NCBI GenBank assembly: GCA_023401925.1
Contig: JAEXDA010000026.1
Span: forward strand, 1-46,553
DNA: 46,553 nt
Direction: 5' to 3'
From: Bacillota bacterium
GTDB taxonomy: Bacteria > Bacillota > UBA4882 > UBA8346
In this document: positions 33,823 through 42,388 of the stretch, in pieces
How the letters are laid out: each line of letters begins with the position of its first letter
How positions within the stretch are numbered: the first letter of the stretch is position 1
Position numbers and translations under genes: made by a program
The notes under the pieces: generated by a model
Told to the model about the DNA's origin: nothing
The model's input: the letters and a program-made list of their open reading frames with translations, nothing else
Databases searched by the model: none

Positions 33823-34437
33823 ATGAAGAAAGTCCTAAAATTTATAAAAAAGAAATTTGAAAAGGGATTTACCTTTATGCTTGTTCCAAATTCTTCGGGA
33901 GGCCGGGTAAAAAGTATTGGTATTCCTTTTTGGTCGGTTTTGTGTATCACTGTAATTATAGGGTTTAATTTATACGTTTTTTTTGCATATACAATGCAAG
34001 TAAAGCAGATATATCATTTCCGGCAAGATGTTAAAGTTAAAAAGCATCAAATAGCTAAGTTGGAAAAAGAACAGCGGGAAGTAAAGCCTACCTTACAGAA
34101 AAGTTACCAAATCGCTGAAGAGTTAAGCCGTTTAAAATTAGAACGGACAAAAATTTTAACGATATGGCGGGCTATTCAACAAAAGGCCGGTAGAGTGAGT
34201 AACCCAAATTAGATGTAGAGTATTTATCAAAATGAGTCTTACATATTGGAACCAAGCAAGTGTCAAGCAATAAAACTTTATTACATGATTTAAAAAAGCT
34301 TTTGGTGTCGGGAAAGCAACATGGTAAAAAGGGACAAATGATCGTCTATCGGGCACAGTGGTGATAGTATAGGGCCCCACCTCCATTAAGAGGTTCATAT
34401 AAATGGCCATCCGGTAAATCCATTATCTTTTTTTAGA
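33823..34437 (+). pseudogene. Decayed M23-type membrane peptidase gene (anchor and coiled coil remain)
   Basis: The intact frame 33823-34212 encodes 129 residues: a basic N terminus, the FTFMLVPNSSGGRVKSIGIP segment, one membrane helix (about 40-62) and a coiled coil, ending at an early TAG. This is the N-terminal arrangement of M23 (LytM) peptidases that often precede bactofilin genes. After the stop a different frame continues in register (PKLDVEYLSK, then VSSNKTLLHDLKKLL) but is broken by further stops to 34437, and no HxxxD or HxH zinc motif follows. I read this as a frameshift plus loss of the catalytic domain. The short protein could still be made. Confidence 0.5.
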
Positions 34438-34457
34438 AATTAACGGGGAGGGTTACG

Positions 34458-34862
34458 ATGCAATCTAAAGACGGCATTAATTCGCGTAAAGTGGATACTT
34501 TGGTCGGAAAAGAATGTAGTTTTAAAGGAAATTTAGAGGCTCCTGGCGGGGCATTGCGGATTGATGGTTATTATGAAGGGGAACTTCATATCGGAGGAGA
34601 CTTAATTGTAGGTGAAAGCGGTAAGGTGGTCGGTAATCTTGTCGCTCGAAATATTATTATCGCGGGTGAAGTGAAGGGTTCAATTGAAGCTCGTGGAAGA
34701 TTGGAATTGGCACCCTCTGCTAAAGTTACAGGTGATTCAAAAATGGTGACTTTGGTTGTAGAAGACGGTGCTTATATGCAAGGACTTTGTTCTCCCTTAC
34801 CAAGAGGTGAGCTAAAGGAAAGAGGTAAAGCATTACGAGTCGATACGCCAACTGAGGCCTGA
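34458..34862 (+). CDS. Bactofilin (polymer-forming cytoskeletal protein)
   Basis: A 134-residue bactofilin: the beta-helical core at about residues 12-105 with repeats such as GNLEAPGGALRIDGYYEGEL, GDLIVGESGKVVGNLVARNIIIAGEVKGSIEA and RLELAPSAKVTGD, flanked by short polar tails. It polymerises into non-nucleotide-driven filaments that position envelope enzymes. GGGGAGGG precedes the ATG. Its usual partner, an M23 peptidase gene directly upstream, appears decayed here. Confidence 0.93.
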   Translation: MQSKDGINSRKVDTLVGKECSFKGNLEAPGGALRIDGYYEGELHIGGDLIVGESGKVVGNLVARNIIIAGEVKGSIEARGRLELAPSAKVTGDSKMVTLVVEDGAYMQGLCSPLPRGELKERGKALRVDTPTEA

Positions 34863-34866
34863 AAAT

Positions 34867-34894
34867 AAAAAAACTCCTTAAATGGAGTTTTTTT
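34867..34894. terminator. Bidirectional terminator between the bactofilin gene and glnA
   Basis: AAAAAAACTCC / GGAGTTTTTTT, an 11-bp stem with a 6-base loop, gives a T-run on either strand. It lies just after the bactofilin stop and about 75 bp after the end of the convergent glnA. Confidence 0.88.
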
Positions 34895-34969
34895 ATGCCT
34901 ATTTTTAATAAACAATTTGGTTATCAAAAGCTTGCTTTTTATAATCTGGTTAGGTCCTTTATCGGAGGG

Positions 34970-36292
34970 CTAAAATACACCGAGATATTGATCGGTTTCC
35001 CATTGATGAACTTGACTGCGATAGACTTCCCATTCAATGGACTTTGCTTCTAAAAACCGGTAAAAAATATGTTCACCTAAAGTCTCAAGAATCAAAGGAT
35101 CTTTTTCCATTTCGACTAAGGCCTCATATAATGAGTCTGGAAGAGCGGTTATATTTTCAAGTGACCGTTCCACCTGGGACATTAGGAAAATATTCTTTTG
35201 AATTGGTGCACCGGGGTTTATTTTATTGGCAAGGCCATCAAGACCTGCTCGAATCATTAAGCTAAAAGCTAAATAAGGATTACAACAAGGATCGGGACTT
35301 CTTAATTCCATACGAGTATTATTCTCACGGGAGGCAGGAACTCGAATCAGAGCGCTTCGATTGGAAGCCGACCACGATTGGTAAACAGGGGCTTCATATC
35401 CCGGAATTAAACGCTTATAGGAATTCACCAAGGGATTGGTAATTGCAGTGATTCCTTTGGCATGCTTAAGGATTCCACCGATAAAGGATAGGGCTGTGGG
35501 GCTGAGTTCGTTCGCAGCATTGGGATCAAAAAAAGCATTTTGGCCGTCTTTAAAAAGGGATAAGTGGATATGCATTCCCGAACCATTGATGCCGAATACA
35601 GGCTTAGGCATGAAAGTTGCATGCAGTTTATGGTTGAGTGCAATGATACGGGTGACGAATTTAAGAGTAGTCACACGATCGGCCGTTGTTAAAGGATCCG
35701 AATATTTAAAATCAATCTCATGTTGTCCGGGAGAAACTTCGTGATGGGAGGCTTCAATTTCAAAACCCATCTCTTCCAAAGTAAGGACGATTTCACGGCG
35801 AGCATTTTCCCCTAAATCATTCGGAGAGAGGTCGAAATAACCGCCTTTATCATGGGCGACTAAAGAGGGGGAACCGTCTTCATTGGATTTAAACAGGAAA
35901 AATTCACATTCGGGTCCAACATTAATTGAAAACCCTAAATCTTGAGCTTCTTTTATGGCCTGTTTTAGAATATAGCGGGGATCGCCTGGAAAAGGTTCTA
36001 GTTCGGGTGTATATATATCACAGATAATTCTGGCGACGGCGCCTTCTTTCGGGCGCCAAGGGAAAATAGCAAAGGTATTTAAATCGGGCTTCAAAATCAT
36101 ATCCGACTCCTCGACCCTGGTGAATCCTTCAATAGAAGAACCATCAAACATAATTTCATTGTCCAAGGCTCGGGGAAATTGGCTAACCGGTATAGCCAGA
36201 TTTTTGACAACGCCTAAGATGTCGGTGAATTGTAGACGGATGAAACGGACATCAAGATCCTTACATTTTTTAAGTACTTCTTCCTTTGTCAT
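34970..36292 (-). CDS. glnA: Glutamine synthetase, type I
   Basis: A 440-residue ammonium-assimilating enzyme (glutamate + NH3 + ATP to glutamine). The beta-grasp domain ends near residue 100; motifs MFDGSSIEGFTRVEESDM, VGPECEFFLF, EVSPGQHEIDFKY, GSGMHIHLSL, NSYKRLIPGYEAPVYQSWSASNRSALIRVPA and RMELRSPDPCCNPYLAF are intact. The length and the GFTRVEE arginine resemble the GSI-alpha enzymes whose feedback-inhibited form controls GlnR. It lies 15 bp after glnR in one operon. Confidence 0.97.
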   Translation of the reverse strand: MTKEEVLKKCKDLDVRFIRLQFTDILGVVKNLAIPVSQFPRALDNEIMFDGSSIEGFTRVEESDMILKPDLNTFAIFPWRPKEGAVARIICDIYTPELEPFPGDPRYILKQAIKEAQDLGFSINVGPECEFFLFKSNEDGSPSLVAHDKGGYFDLSPNDLGENARREIVLTLEEMGFEIEASHHEVSPGQHEIDFKYSDPLTTADRVTTLKFVTRIIALNHKLHATFMPKPVFGINGSGMHIHLSLFKDGQNAFFDPNAANELSPTALSFIGGILKHAKGITAITNPLVNSYKRLIPGYEAPVYQSWSASNRSALIRVPASRENNTRMELRSPDPCCNPYLAFSLMIRAGLDGLANKINPGAPIQKNIFLMSQVERSLENITALPDSLYEALVEMEKDPLILETLGEHIFYRFLEAKSIEWEVYRSQVHQWETDQYLGVF

Positions 36293-36307
36293 TTCGAATC
36301 CACATCC

Positions 36308-36694
36308 TTATTTTCTTTTGTGTTGCAACCAGTTATTTAACGCCTCTTGGTTATTTACAGGATATAAAGAAGTAAGCTTAGGTGCTTCCGGGCGGTGCGA
36401 GCTGAACACCGCCGGAGTTGACGGGGTAGCTGGTACTGTAGGTTGTATCACGGTCTCTGTTGTTTTAGGACTATGGATAATCGCTTTTATACCATCCAAA
36501 TTAAGCCCTTTTTCAAGTAAACTTTTGATTAACAAAAGGTTTTCCACATCTTGTGGCGTATACAATCTTTGGTTGCCTTTAGAACGCGCAGGCTTAATCA
36601 GATCATTGGATTCATAATAACGTATCTGGCGAGCGGTTAAATTAGTCATTGTCATCACGACACTGATTGGATAAATAGAATCATTATTTGCCAT
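36308..36694 (-). CDS. glnR: MerR-family nitrogen regulator, GlnR-like
   Basis: A 128-residue MerR-type repressor. The winged-helix DNA-binding domain (about residues 8-75) has ISVVMTMTNLTARQIRYYESNDLIKPARSKGNQRLYTPQDVENLLLIKSL, matching GlnR/TnrA. The C-terminal tail (80-128) is Pro/Thr-rich with a short terminal helix, different from Bacillus GlnR. ATG at 36694 follows TAAGGAG; a TTG seven codons earlier is less likely. Its place directly before glnA supports nitrogen control and autoregulation. TnrA cannot be excluded on sequence alone. Confidence 0.9.
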   Translation of the reverse strand: MANNDSIYPISVVMTMTNLTARQIRYYESNDLIKPARSKGNQRLYTPQDVENLLLIKSLLEKGLNLDGIKAIIHSPKTTETVIQPTVPATPSTPAVFSSHRPEAPKLTSLYPVNNQEALNNWLQHKRK

Positions 36695-36741
36695 TAAAAT
36701 ACTCCTTAATTCCAATCATTAATAAAATACCATTTTAAATA

Positions 36742-36772
36742 AGTATACGGGAATGTTAGAGAAATGTCAACA
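36742..36772 (-). promoter_or_regulatory. Promoter of glnR-glnA with an overlapping dyad (possible GlnR operator)
   Basis: On the minus strand TTGACA (36770-36765), a 17-base spacer and TATACT (36747-36742) make a near-consensus vegetative promoter 48 bp before the glnR ATG. The -35 element is embedded in an imperfect dyad, TGTTGAC....TCTAACA (36772-36754), that approaches but does not exactly match the GlnR box TGTNA-N7-TNACA. Autorepression is inferred. Confidence 0.7.
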
Positions 36773-36804
36773 ATTAGCCAGCATATGGAAAAACGAGGCA
36801 AAGA

Positions 36805-37257
36805 ATGGATAAGTTGAGAGATAGTTGTCGTACCAAAGCCGAAAAGCGTCTGGCCCACGCCCTTCAAGGAAAGAAATGGCCATTCAAGCAGAATCATACT
36901 TTGGAAGGGTATGAGGTGGATTTTTGGTTCCCCGGTTACCGACTGGTTATAGAAGTGGATGGATATACTCATTTAAGCATAAAACAACGACGTTTGGATC
37001 AGAGTAAAGATCATTTTCTGATGGATAGAGGATTTTTGGTGATTCGAATCAGTAATCAACAAATTCGCGAGAATCTTTCGGGATGTTTGGCAGAAATTGA
37101 ACAAACGATCCACCGCCTAAGAGGAATGAATAGTAAAGAAATTATGAACGATGAATGGAAAAAGCGATTACCCAAGATTCAATCAATTCAAGAATCGAAC
37201 CATAAAAAGCTTAAAACCATTGAAGAGTATTTTTTAAGCCTGGATGATAATTCTTGA
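36805..37257 (+). CDS. DUF559-type, Vsr-like endonuclease domain protein
   Basis: A 150-residue protein resembling the DUF559/very-short-patch-repair-like nuclease fold. TKAEKRLAHALQ is followed by GYEVDFWFPGYRLVIEVDGYTH, which carries the PD-(D/E)xK-type D...E-V-D motif, and RDxFLMDRGFLVIRI-like text (DHFLMDRGFLVIRIS) near residue 78. The C-terminal 45 residues are Lys-rich and not part of the domain. It is divergent from glnR and overlaps the convergent transglycosylase gene by 24 bp. The cellular role of this family is unclear. Confidence 0.8.
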   Translation: MDKLRDSCRTKAEKRLAHALQGKKWPFKQNHTLEGYEVDFWFPGYRLVIEVDGYTHLSIKQRRLDQSKDHFLMDRGFLVIRISNQQIRENLSGCLAEIEQTIHRLRGMNSKEIMNDEWKKRLPKIQSIQESNHKKLKTIEEYFLSLDDNS

Positions 37258-38007
37258 AGATTGTTCTGGTTCGCAAATGAACAGCGTGCTCCCCATAAAG
37301 TTTGTAAGGTCAGAAGAAGAGTTGTAGGATGCCAATTGAGGCATTCCTTTGGGATTGCTTATCGCTTTCAAAGTTTTGCATAATTGAATTTTTGATATTG
37401 AATTACCTAAAAGAGTGATAAAATTTTGTTTTAAATCAGAATAGAGCGCATTGACTTTTTTAACGTAATTAAGGGTCTCACGAATTCGGGGTATCCTTCC
37501 TAATTTGGCAACTCGGGTCGGGCCGGCGTTATATGCCGCCAAGATTAGATTGCTGTCGCTGAATAAAGTTTTTAAATATTGAAGGAACCGGGTGCCGGCA
37601 TAAATATTTTCTTGAATGTTAAAAGGGTCGCGAATATTCATCGGACGATAGACGCAAGATGTTAACTGCATTAAACCAAGAGCTTTACAAGGGGAAACAG
37701 CTTTCGGATGAAATGAAGATTCGGCCGCAATTATACTTGAGATAAAGAAAGGATCAAAACCGGTGGACTCGGCTTCATTCATTATTGTTTTACATACTAA
37801 ATTCTTTTGTTCCTGGGTTAAGGTGGGATTATACATATCGATTAAGCGGTACAATAATTGGAGTTGATACTCACAAGCGCTGTTTTGCTCATTGCAGTTT
37901 GAAAAATCGTTTATTTTATAGGAATTAATTGCAAATACGGAAGATGTAACTGTAAATAAAAGGATTGCAGTCAATGCAATTATATATTGAATGAAGTGTT
38001 TAATCAT
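37234..38007 (-). CDS. Secreted lytic transglycosylase (SLT domain)
   Basis: A 257-residue secreted or membrane-anchored protein with a signal peptide or anchor at residues 1-27 (hydrophobic to VTSSVFA). The SLT/goose-lysozyme-type catalytic domain is at about 75-185: FFISSIIAAESSFHPKAVS gives the catalytic E96, ALGLMQL the substrate groove, and LILAAYNAGPTRV the final signature. Cleaves peptidoglycan glycan strands. The last 70 residues have no recognised domain. Several cysteines occur in the mature part, unusual for a Gram-positive exported protein. Confidence 0.88.
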   Translation of the reverse strand: MIKHFIQYIIALTAILLFTVTSSVFAINSYKINDFSNCNEQNSACEYQLQLLYRLIDMYNPTLTQEQKNLVCKTIMNEAESTGFDPFFISSIIAAESSFHPKAVSPCKALGLMQLTSCVYRPMNIRDPFNIQENIYAGTRFLQYLKTLFSDSNLILAAYNAGPTRVAKLGRIPRIRETLNYVKKVNALYSDLKQNFITLLGNSISKIQLCKTLKAISNPKGMPQLASYNSSSDLTNFMGSTLFICEPEQSSRIIIQA

Positions 38008-38090
38008 TAATAAAACCTCCTAATGAGTTCTTTATAAAAAGTATTGGTAATTGTTGATGATAATATACATTGGAAGGATATGAGGGTAAT

Positions 38091-38106
38091 GGTTTCACGT
38101 GAAAAA
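38091..38106. promoter_or_regulatory. parS-like site 3
   Basis: GGTTTCACGTGAAAAA keeps the perfect 12-base core TTTCACGTGAAA and matches 14 of 16 positions of parS. It lies in an intergenic region 6.5 kb beyond the parB sites. Scattered imperfect parS sites near the origin are normal in Firmicutes. Confidence 0.75.
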
Positions 38107-38156
38107 AACTAAAATAACTGGTCTTTTAAATTAAAATGTTCTGTCCGTCACTACGG

Positions 38157-38221
38157 TTTCATCATTCAGGTATCATGAAAGATTCCCCGCTTCTGCATTC
38201 GTTCGGGGTTTTTATTTTTTT
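38157..38221 (+). ncRNA. Possible small RNA with a terminator-like end
   Basis: Two plus-strand hairpins occur in a region without any plus-strand gene: TTTCATCAT...ATCATGAAA (38157-38180, 8 of 9 pairs) and CCCCG...CGGGG (about 38185-38208) followed by TTTTTATTTTTTT. The second resembles a weak terminator, although its loop is 14 bases. Neither flanking gene is read in this direction, so a short transcript starting near the parS-like site is one explanation. No convincing promoter was found. Confidence 0.3.
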
Positions 38222-38260
38222 AAAATTGAAAACGCACTGTTCCATTTCCCCATATCAGTA

Positions 38261-39739
38261 TTATTGCTTATTTTCGGCATGCCAACGTAATTTGGGATTA
38301 CGGGCTGCTAAAGTTTCATCCACTTTGGAGATGGAGGTACGGTGAGGAGCCATAGTAATTATTTCTGGCGATTCGATCGCTTCATGGTAGATGTCAACCA
38401 TAATCTCAATAAAACGGTCCAAAGTTTCAAGGCTTTCGGTTTCGGTGGGCTCAATCATCAGAGCCTCTTCTATAATCAAAGGGAAGTAAATGGTTGGGGG
38501 ATGGATCCCAAAATCCAAGAGTCGTTTGGCGATATGGAGGGCAGAAATCCGGTGAGATTTTAAATTTGCAGCCGAAATTACAAACTCATGCATACTAAAA
38601 TGTTGATAAGGCAATCTGAAATATTGTTTAAGCTTAGATTGTAGATAATTTGCGTTTAGAATAGCATCCCGGCTAACTTGCGCTAACCCATCGGCGCCCA
38701 TGGCGCGAATATACATCAAAGCCTTGACGGCTACGCCAACGTTACCGTAAAATCCATGAATCTTTCCGATACTGAAAGGTCGGTTAGAATCCCAAATATA
38801 TCCGGAGCTATTTTTTTGAACAACGGGATAGGGTAAAAATTTTGCCAAAAAGTCTTTTACTCCAACGGGACCTGCGCCAGGTCCACCTCCACCATGAGGA
38901 GTAGCAAAAGTCTTATGCAGATTGAGGTGCATAATGTCAAATCCCATATCTCCCGGTCTGATGAGTCCCATAATAGCATTGAGGTTAGCGCCGTCGTAGT
39001 ATAAGAGCCCACCTGACTGGTGGACCCAATCGGCAATCATGGTGATTGACTTTTCGAAAAGTCCCAAGGTATTGGGATTAGTCAACATAAGTCCGGCGGT
39101 TGCGGGACTTAAAAGGGATTTTAAATGGTCAATATCAACCAGTCCTTGATCGTTGCAGCGAACCGTTAATGTTTCGAATCCAGTCATCGATGCGCTCGCC
39201 GGATTTGTACCGTGCGCCGATGAAGGAATAAGGATTTGGATACGGTTCTCTTGGCCCATGGATTCCAGATACTTTTTTAAGATGAGCAAGCCAGTTAGTT
39301 CACCTTGGGCACCGGCAGCCGGTTGCAATGTAAAGGCATCCATTCCGGAGATTTCAATGAGGGATTGTTCTAATTCATAAAGAATCGATAGGGTACCCTG
39401 GGTCATTTTTTCGGGAAGCAAAGGATGGATTTCAAGAAAATCAGGAAGAGATGCCAAGTCTTCGTTGATTTTTGGATTATACTTCATGGTACATGAGCCT
39501 AAAGGATAAAAATTGGTATCAACCCCATAATTATGAGACGATAGGTCGGTATAATGGCGAATAATATCGATTTCGGCCAACTCAGGGAAATTTAAGGAGG
39601 ACTGGCGTAATTGGCCAGACTTTATGTTTTGACAGATTAAACCGTCAGGAACCTGGGTACTTGGAAGAAGCCAAGCCCGTTTTCCGGGCACAGTTTTTTC
39701 AAAGATAACCTTAGTATCCTTCTGGAGATGATCTTTCAT
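38261..39739 (-). CDS. gcvPB: Glycine dehydrogenase (decarboxylating) subunit 2
   Basis: C-terminal half of the P-protein of the glycine cleavage system, 492 residues. PLP-binding K276 in LNLHKTFATPHGGGGPG, GSCTMKYNPK near residue 81, LQPAAGAQGELTG near residue 138 and PSSAHGTNPASA near residue 172 are all present. With GcvPA it decarboxylates glycine and passes the aminomethyl group to the lipoyl H-protein. It overlaps gcvPA by 4 bp and is the last gene of the unit. Confidence 0.96.
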   Translation of the reverse strand: MKDHLQKDTKVIFEKTVPGKRAWLLPSTQVPDGLICQNIKSGQLRQSSLNFPELAEIDIIRHYTDLSSHNYGVDTNFYPLGSCTMKYNPKINEDLASLPDFLEIHPLLPEKMTQGTLSILYELEQSLIEISGMDAFTLQPAAGAQGELTGLLILKKYLESMGQENRIQILIPSSAHGTNPASASMTGFETLTVRCNDQGLVDIDHLKSLLSPATAGLMLTNPNTLGLFEKSITMIADWVHQSGGLLYYDGANLNAIMGLIRPGDMGFDIMHLNLHKTFATPHGGGGPGAGPVGVKDFLAKFLPYPVVQKNSSGYIWDSNRPFSIGKIHGFYGNVGVAVKALMYIRAMGADGLAQVSRDAILNANYLQSKLKQYFRLPYQHFSMHEFVISAANLKSHRISALHIAKRLLDFGIHPPTIYFPLIIEEALMIEPTETESLETLDRFIEIMVDIYHEAIESPEIITMAPHRTSISKVDETLAARNPKLRWHAENKQ

Positions 39740-41082
39740 TTTAATTGCCTCATTTCATCTAAAAAAAAGTCAAGTTGGTCTTTGGAAAATATTTCGGTAG
39801 CGCAAATTAACAATGAATTGTCCAAGTTTGGGTAGGTTGAAAATAAATCAAAACCGGCCATGATGTCTTTTTTTAATAACTTTTCGATGTAAAAAGATGC
39901 GGGTTTCGGAGTTCGTATGGGAAATTCCATAAAAAACGGGGTGGAAAATAATGGCTGGAAGCCAATTTTAAGAAATTCCCGGAAAAGATAATGAGCGTTG
40001 TCAAAAGCCCTTTGAGCAATTTCCCGAAAACCAATGGGTCCCAAGGTCGCTAAGTAAATGGCTGCTCGAAGTGCACATAAAGCCTGGTTAGAACAAATAT
40101 TTGAGGTTGCTTTTTCCCTCCGGATGTGTTGTTCCCGGGTTTGAAGCGTTAAAACAAAAGCCCGGTTTCCTTTATTATCAACAGTTTCCCCAACCAAACG
40201 CCCTGGAATACTGCGTTTAAATCCTTCAGAAACCGCCATTAATCCAAGGTAGGGGCCGCCAAAAGAAAGAGGTAGGCCTAAAGGTTGACCTTCGGCGACT
40301 ACGATATTCGCTCCCAAATTCCCCGGCGCTTCCAAAACGGCTAAAGTCAATGGATCGACATAACAAATGGCAAAGGTGTTGCTGTTTCTGACTATCTGCA
40401 ACAATTCCGGCAAATCTTCGAGGAGACCGAAAAAATTTGGATTTTGAAGCACTACCGCTGCGGTTTCGGTTTGAAGTAGATCTGCTAAATCAGATGGACA
40501 TATGATGCCGTTTCGGGCCGGAATAAATTCAATGGATAAATTGAAGGATTTGGTGTAAGTTTTGATGACCGTCAAAAGATGAGGACTAAGGGTCTCTGGG
40601 AGCAGGATCCGTGGTGTTTTTTTGGGCTTAGTCTCCCGAAATACCATTAAAATAGCTTCCGATAAGGCCGAAGCACCGTCATATAGGGAAGCGTTGGCGA
40701 TCGGCAAACCGAAAAGTTCACAGATAAAGGTTTGATATTCAAAAATTGCCTGCAGGATCCCCTGAGATACTTCGGGTTGATAAGGAGTATAGGCGGTATA
40801 AAATTCTGAACGGTAGACTAAATGGTCGATTATAGCTGGTATATAGTGTTGATAGGCACCAGCTCCCACAAAAGATAGTTTTACTTTATGATTCAAACTT
40901 GCTATTTTTCGGAAATGTTCAGAAAGTTCGACTTCGGTCATGGGCGGAGGAATATTTAAGGGGTGAGGTAAACGCTTATCGGAAGGCAGGTCCGACAACA
41001 TGTCTTCCATAGAATCCACACCAATTTGGCTCAGCATGAAAGTCCGGTTATCATCCGTTAACGGTAAATAGGGGTGGTTCAT
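39736..41082 (-). CDS. gcvPA: Glycine dehydrogenase (decarboxylating) subunit 1
   Basis: N-terminal half of the P-protein, 448 residues, in the split two-subunit form typical of Firmicutes. Seen: SFVGAGAYQHYIPAIIDHL and FYTAYTPYQPEVSQGILQAIFEYQT near residue 70, DGASALSEA near residue 135, and VGETVDNKGNRAFVLTLQTREQHIRREKATSNICSNQAL near residue 300. It forms the heterotetramer with GcvPB. It starts about 20 bp after the gcvT stop. Confidence 0.96.
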   Translation of the reverse strand: MNHPYLPLTDDNRTFMLSQIGVDSMEDMLSDLPSDKRLPHPLNIPPPMTEVELSEHFRKIASLNHKVKLSFVGAGAYQHYIPAIIDHLVYRSEFYTAYTPYQPEVSQGILQAIFEYQTFICELFGLPIANASLYDGASALSEAILMVFRETKPKKTPRILLPETLSPHLLTVIKTYTKSFNLSIEFIPARNGIICPSDLADLLQTETAAVVLQNPNFFGLLEDLPELLQIVRNSNTFAICYVDPLTLAVLEAPGNLGANIVVAEGQPLGLPLSFGGPYLGLMAVSEGFKRSIPGRLVGETVDNKGNRAFVLTLQTREQHIRREKATSNICSNQALCALRAAIYLATLGPIGFREIAQRAFDNAHYLFREFLKIGFQPLFSTPFFMEFPIRTPKPASFYIEKLLKKDIMAGFDLFSTYPNLDNSLLICATEIFSKDQLDFFLDEMRQLK

Positions 41083-41101
41083 AGTACGAGTTCGGTCCTT
41101 T

Positions 41102-42211
41102 CTACTTTGACATAGTAGACTTTCTTGAATAAAAAGGCAGGCTAACGACTTTAGCCGTTAATCGTTTACCTCTGATATCAATCTGCAATTCAGTGAGGTC
41201 TGCTTGAGGCAAAGGGTACTCTATTAAACCAAGAGCCAAGTTTTTGGCTAAAAAGGGACAATAATTACCTGAAGTAACGGAACCAATCAGACGATTGTTG
41301 AAGTAAACCTGGCAATTTGAACGGGGAATACCCCTATCCATCATTTCCATTCCGATGAGTGACCGCGGTATGCCGGTTAATTTCTGCCGGTAAAGCGCTT
41401 CTTTTCCCAAAAAATTTGTTTTGTCGAATTGGATAAAACGTCCGAGACCAGCTTCAAGAGGGGAGATATTTGGGGTCAATTCGTTACCATATAAGGGTAA
41501 ACTCGCTTCAAACCGGAGTGTATCCCGGGCGCCTAAACCAATAGGTGAGATCCCCAAAACAGACCCGGATTTTATGAGCAATTCCCAAATATCAATAGCA
41601 TGCTGTGGCTGGAGATAAATTTCAAAACCATCTTCCCCGGTATAACCGGTCCGCGAAATTAAAACTGGAAATTGCTTCGCAAGAATAATTCGAGGGATAA
41701 ATTGGTAATATTTTAATAAATGGATCGGGGAGTCAGTGATTTGTTGGAGTAAAGAAAGGGCGTTAGGACCTTGAATTGCTAACTCCGCTGTTTCCTCGGA
41801 AATATTTTTTAGAGAAATATTAAAACCAGCCGCCAGGTTTTCAAGCCATTGAAAATCGGAGGCAATATTAGAAGCATTAATAACCAAAAGAAACCGAGTT
41901 GATCCGTAACAATAGATCAGTAAATCATCGAGAGTACCTCCGGCCTCATTACATAAAGGCGAATAACGAATCCGGTTAGGCTCTAAAGTTGAGAATTCGT
42001 TGGTCAAAGCATAATTCAAAAAAGCAACTGCATCAGGCCCTTCAACCATGAGTTCACCCATATGGGAAACATCGAAAAGGCCGACGTGTGTTCTGACAGT
42101 CATATGTTCGTTAATTATGCCGTTATATTGTACAGGAAGTTTCCAACCGTGAAAATCCACGATCTTTGCTTGATACTTTTGGTATATCGGGAAAAGGGGT
42201 GTATTTGGCAT
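41102..42211 (-). CDS. gcvT: Aminomethyltransferase (glycine cleavage T-protein)
   Basis: A 369-residue tetrahydrofolate-dependent enzyme that releases ammonia and makes methylene-THF. Motifs: FHGWKLPVQYNGIINEHMTVR, GLFDVSHMGELMVEGPDA, FLLVINASN, ISRTGYTGEDGFEIYL and LEAGLGRFIQFDK; the C-terminal beta-barrel has GSVTSGNYCPFLAKNLALG. First gene of gcvT-gcvPA-gcvPB. gcvH, needed to carry the lipoyl arm, is not in the cluster or the window. No glycine riboswitch was recognised upstream. Confidence 0.96.
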   Translation of the reverse strand: MPNTPLFPIYQKYQAKIVDFHGWKLPVQYNGIINEHMTVRTHVGLFDVSHMGELMVEGPDAVAFLNYALTNEFSTLEPNRIRYSPLCNEAGGTLDDLLIYCYGSTRFLLVINASNIASDFQWLENLAAGFNISLKNISEETAELAIQGPNALSLLQQITDSPIHLLKYYQFIPRIILAKQFPVLISRTGYTGEDGFEIYLQPQHAIDIWELLIKSGSVLGISPIGLGARDTLRFEASLPLYGNELTPNISPLEAGLGRFIQFDKTNFLGKEALYRQKLTGIPRSLIGMEMMDRGIPRSNCQVYFNNRLIGSVTSGNYCPFLAKNLALGLIEYPLPQADLTELQIDIRGKRLTAKVVSLPFYSRKSTMSK

Positions 42212-42388
42212 TTTGGCTTCCTAACTATTTAAAATAAAAACATTGAAAGAATCATTCACAGTTAACGATTGGTGATGATGATTATTTGCAAATTTATAAT
42301 CTTGATTCTCGGGTAAGAAAAAATTTTCTTGTAAATGATGATTAGTTTGAAGCAATGGATCATAGGAAGAGTTAAATTTGGTTATCTG

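Noticed and set aside
42212..42388. Glycine riboswitch upstream of gcvT
   Set aside because: Looked for the paired glycine aptamer motifs on the minus strand; no GGAGAG-type core or tandem aptamer was recognisable.
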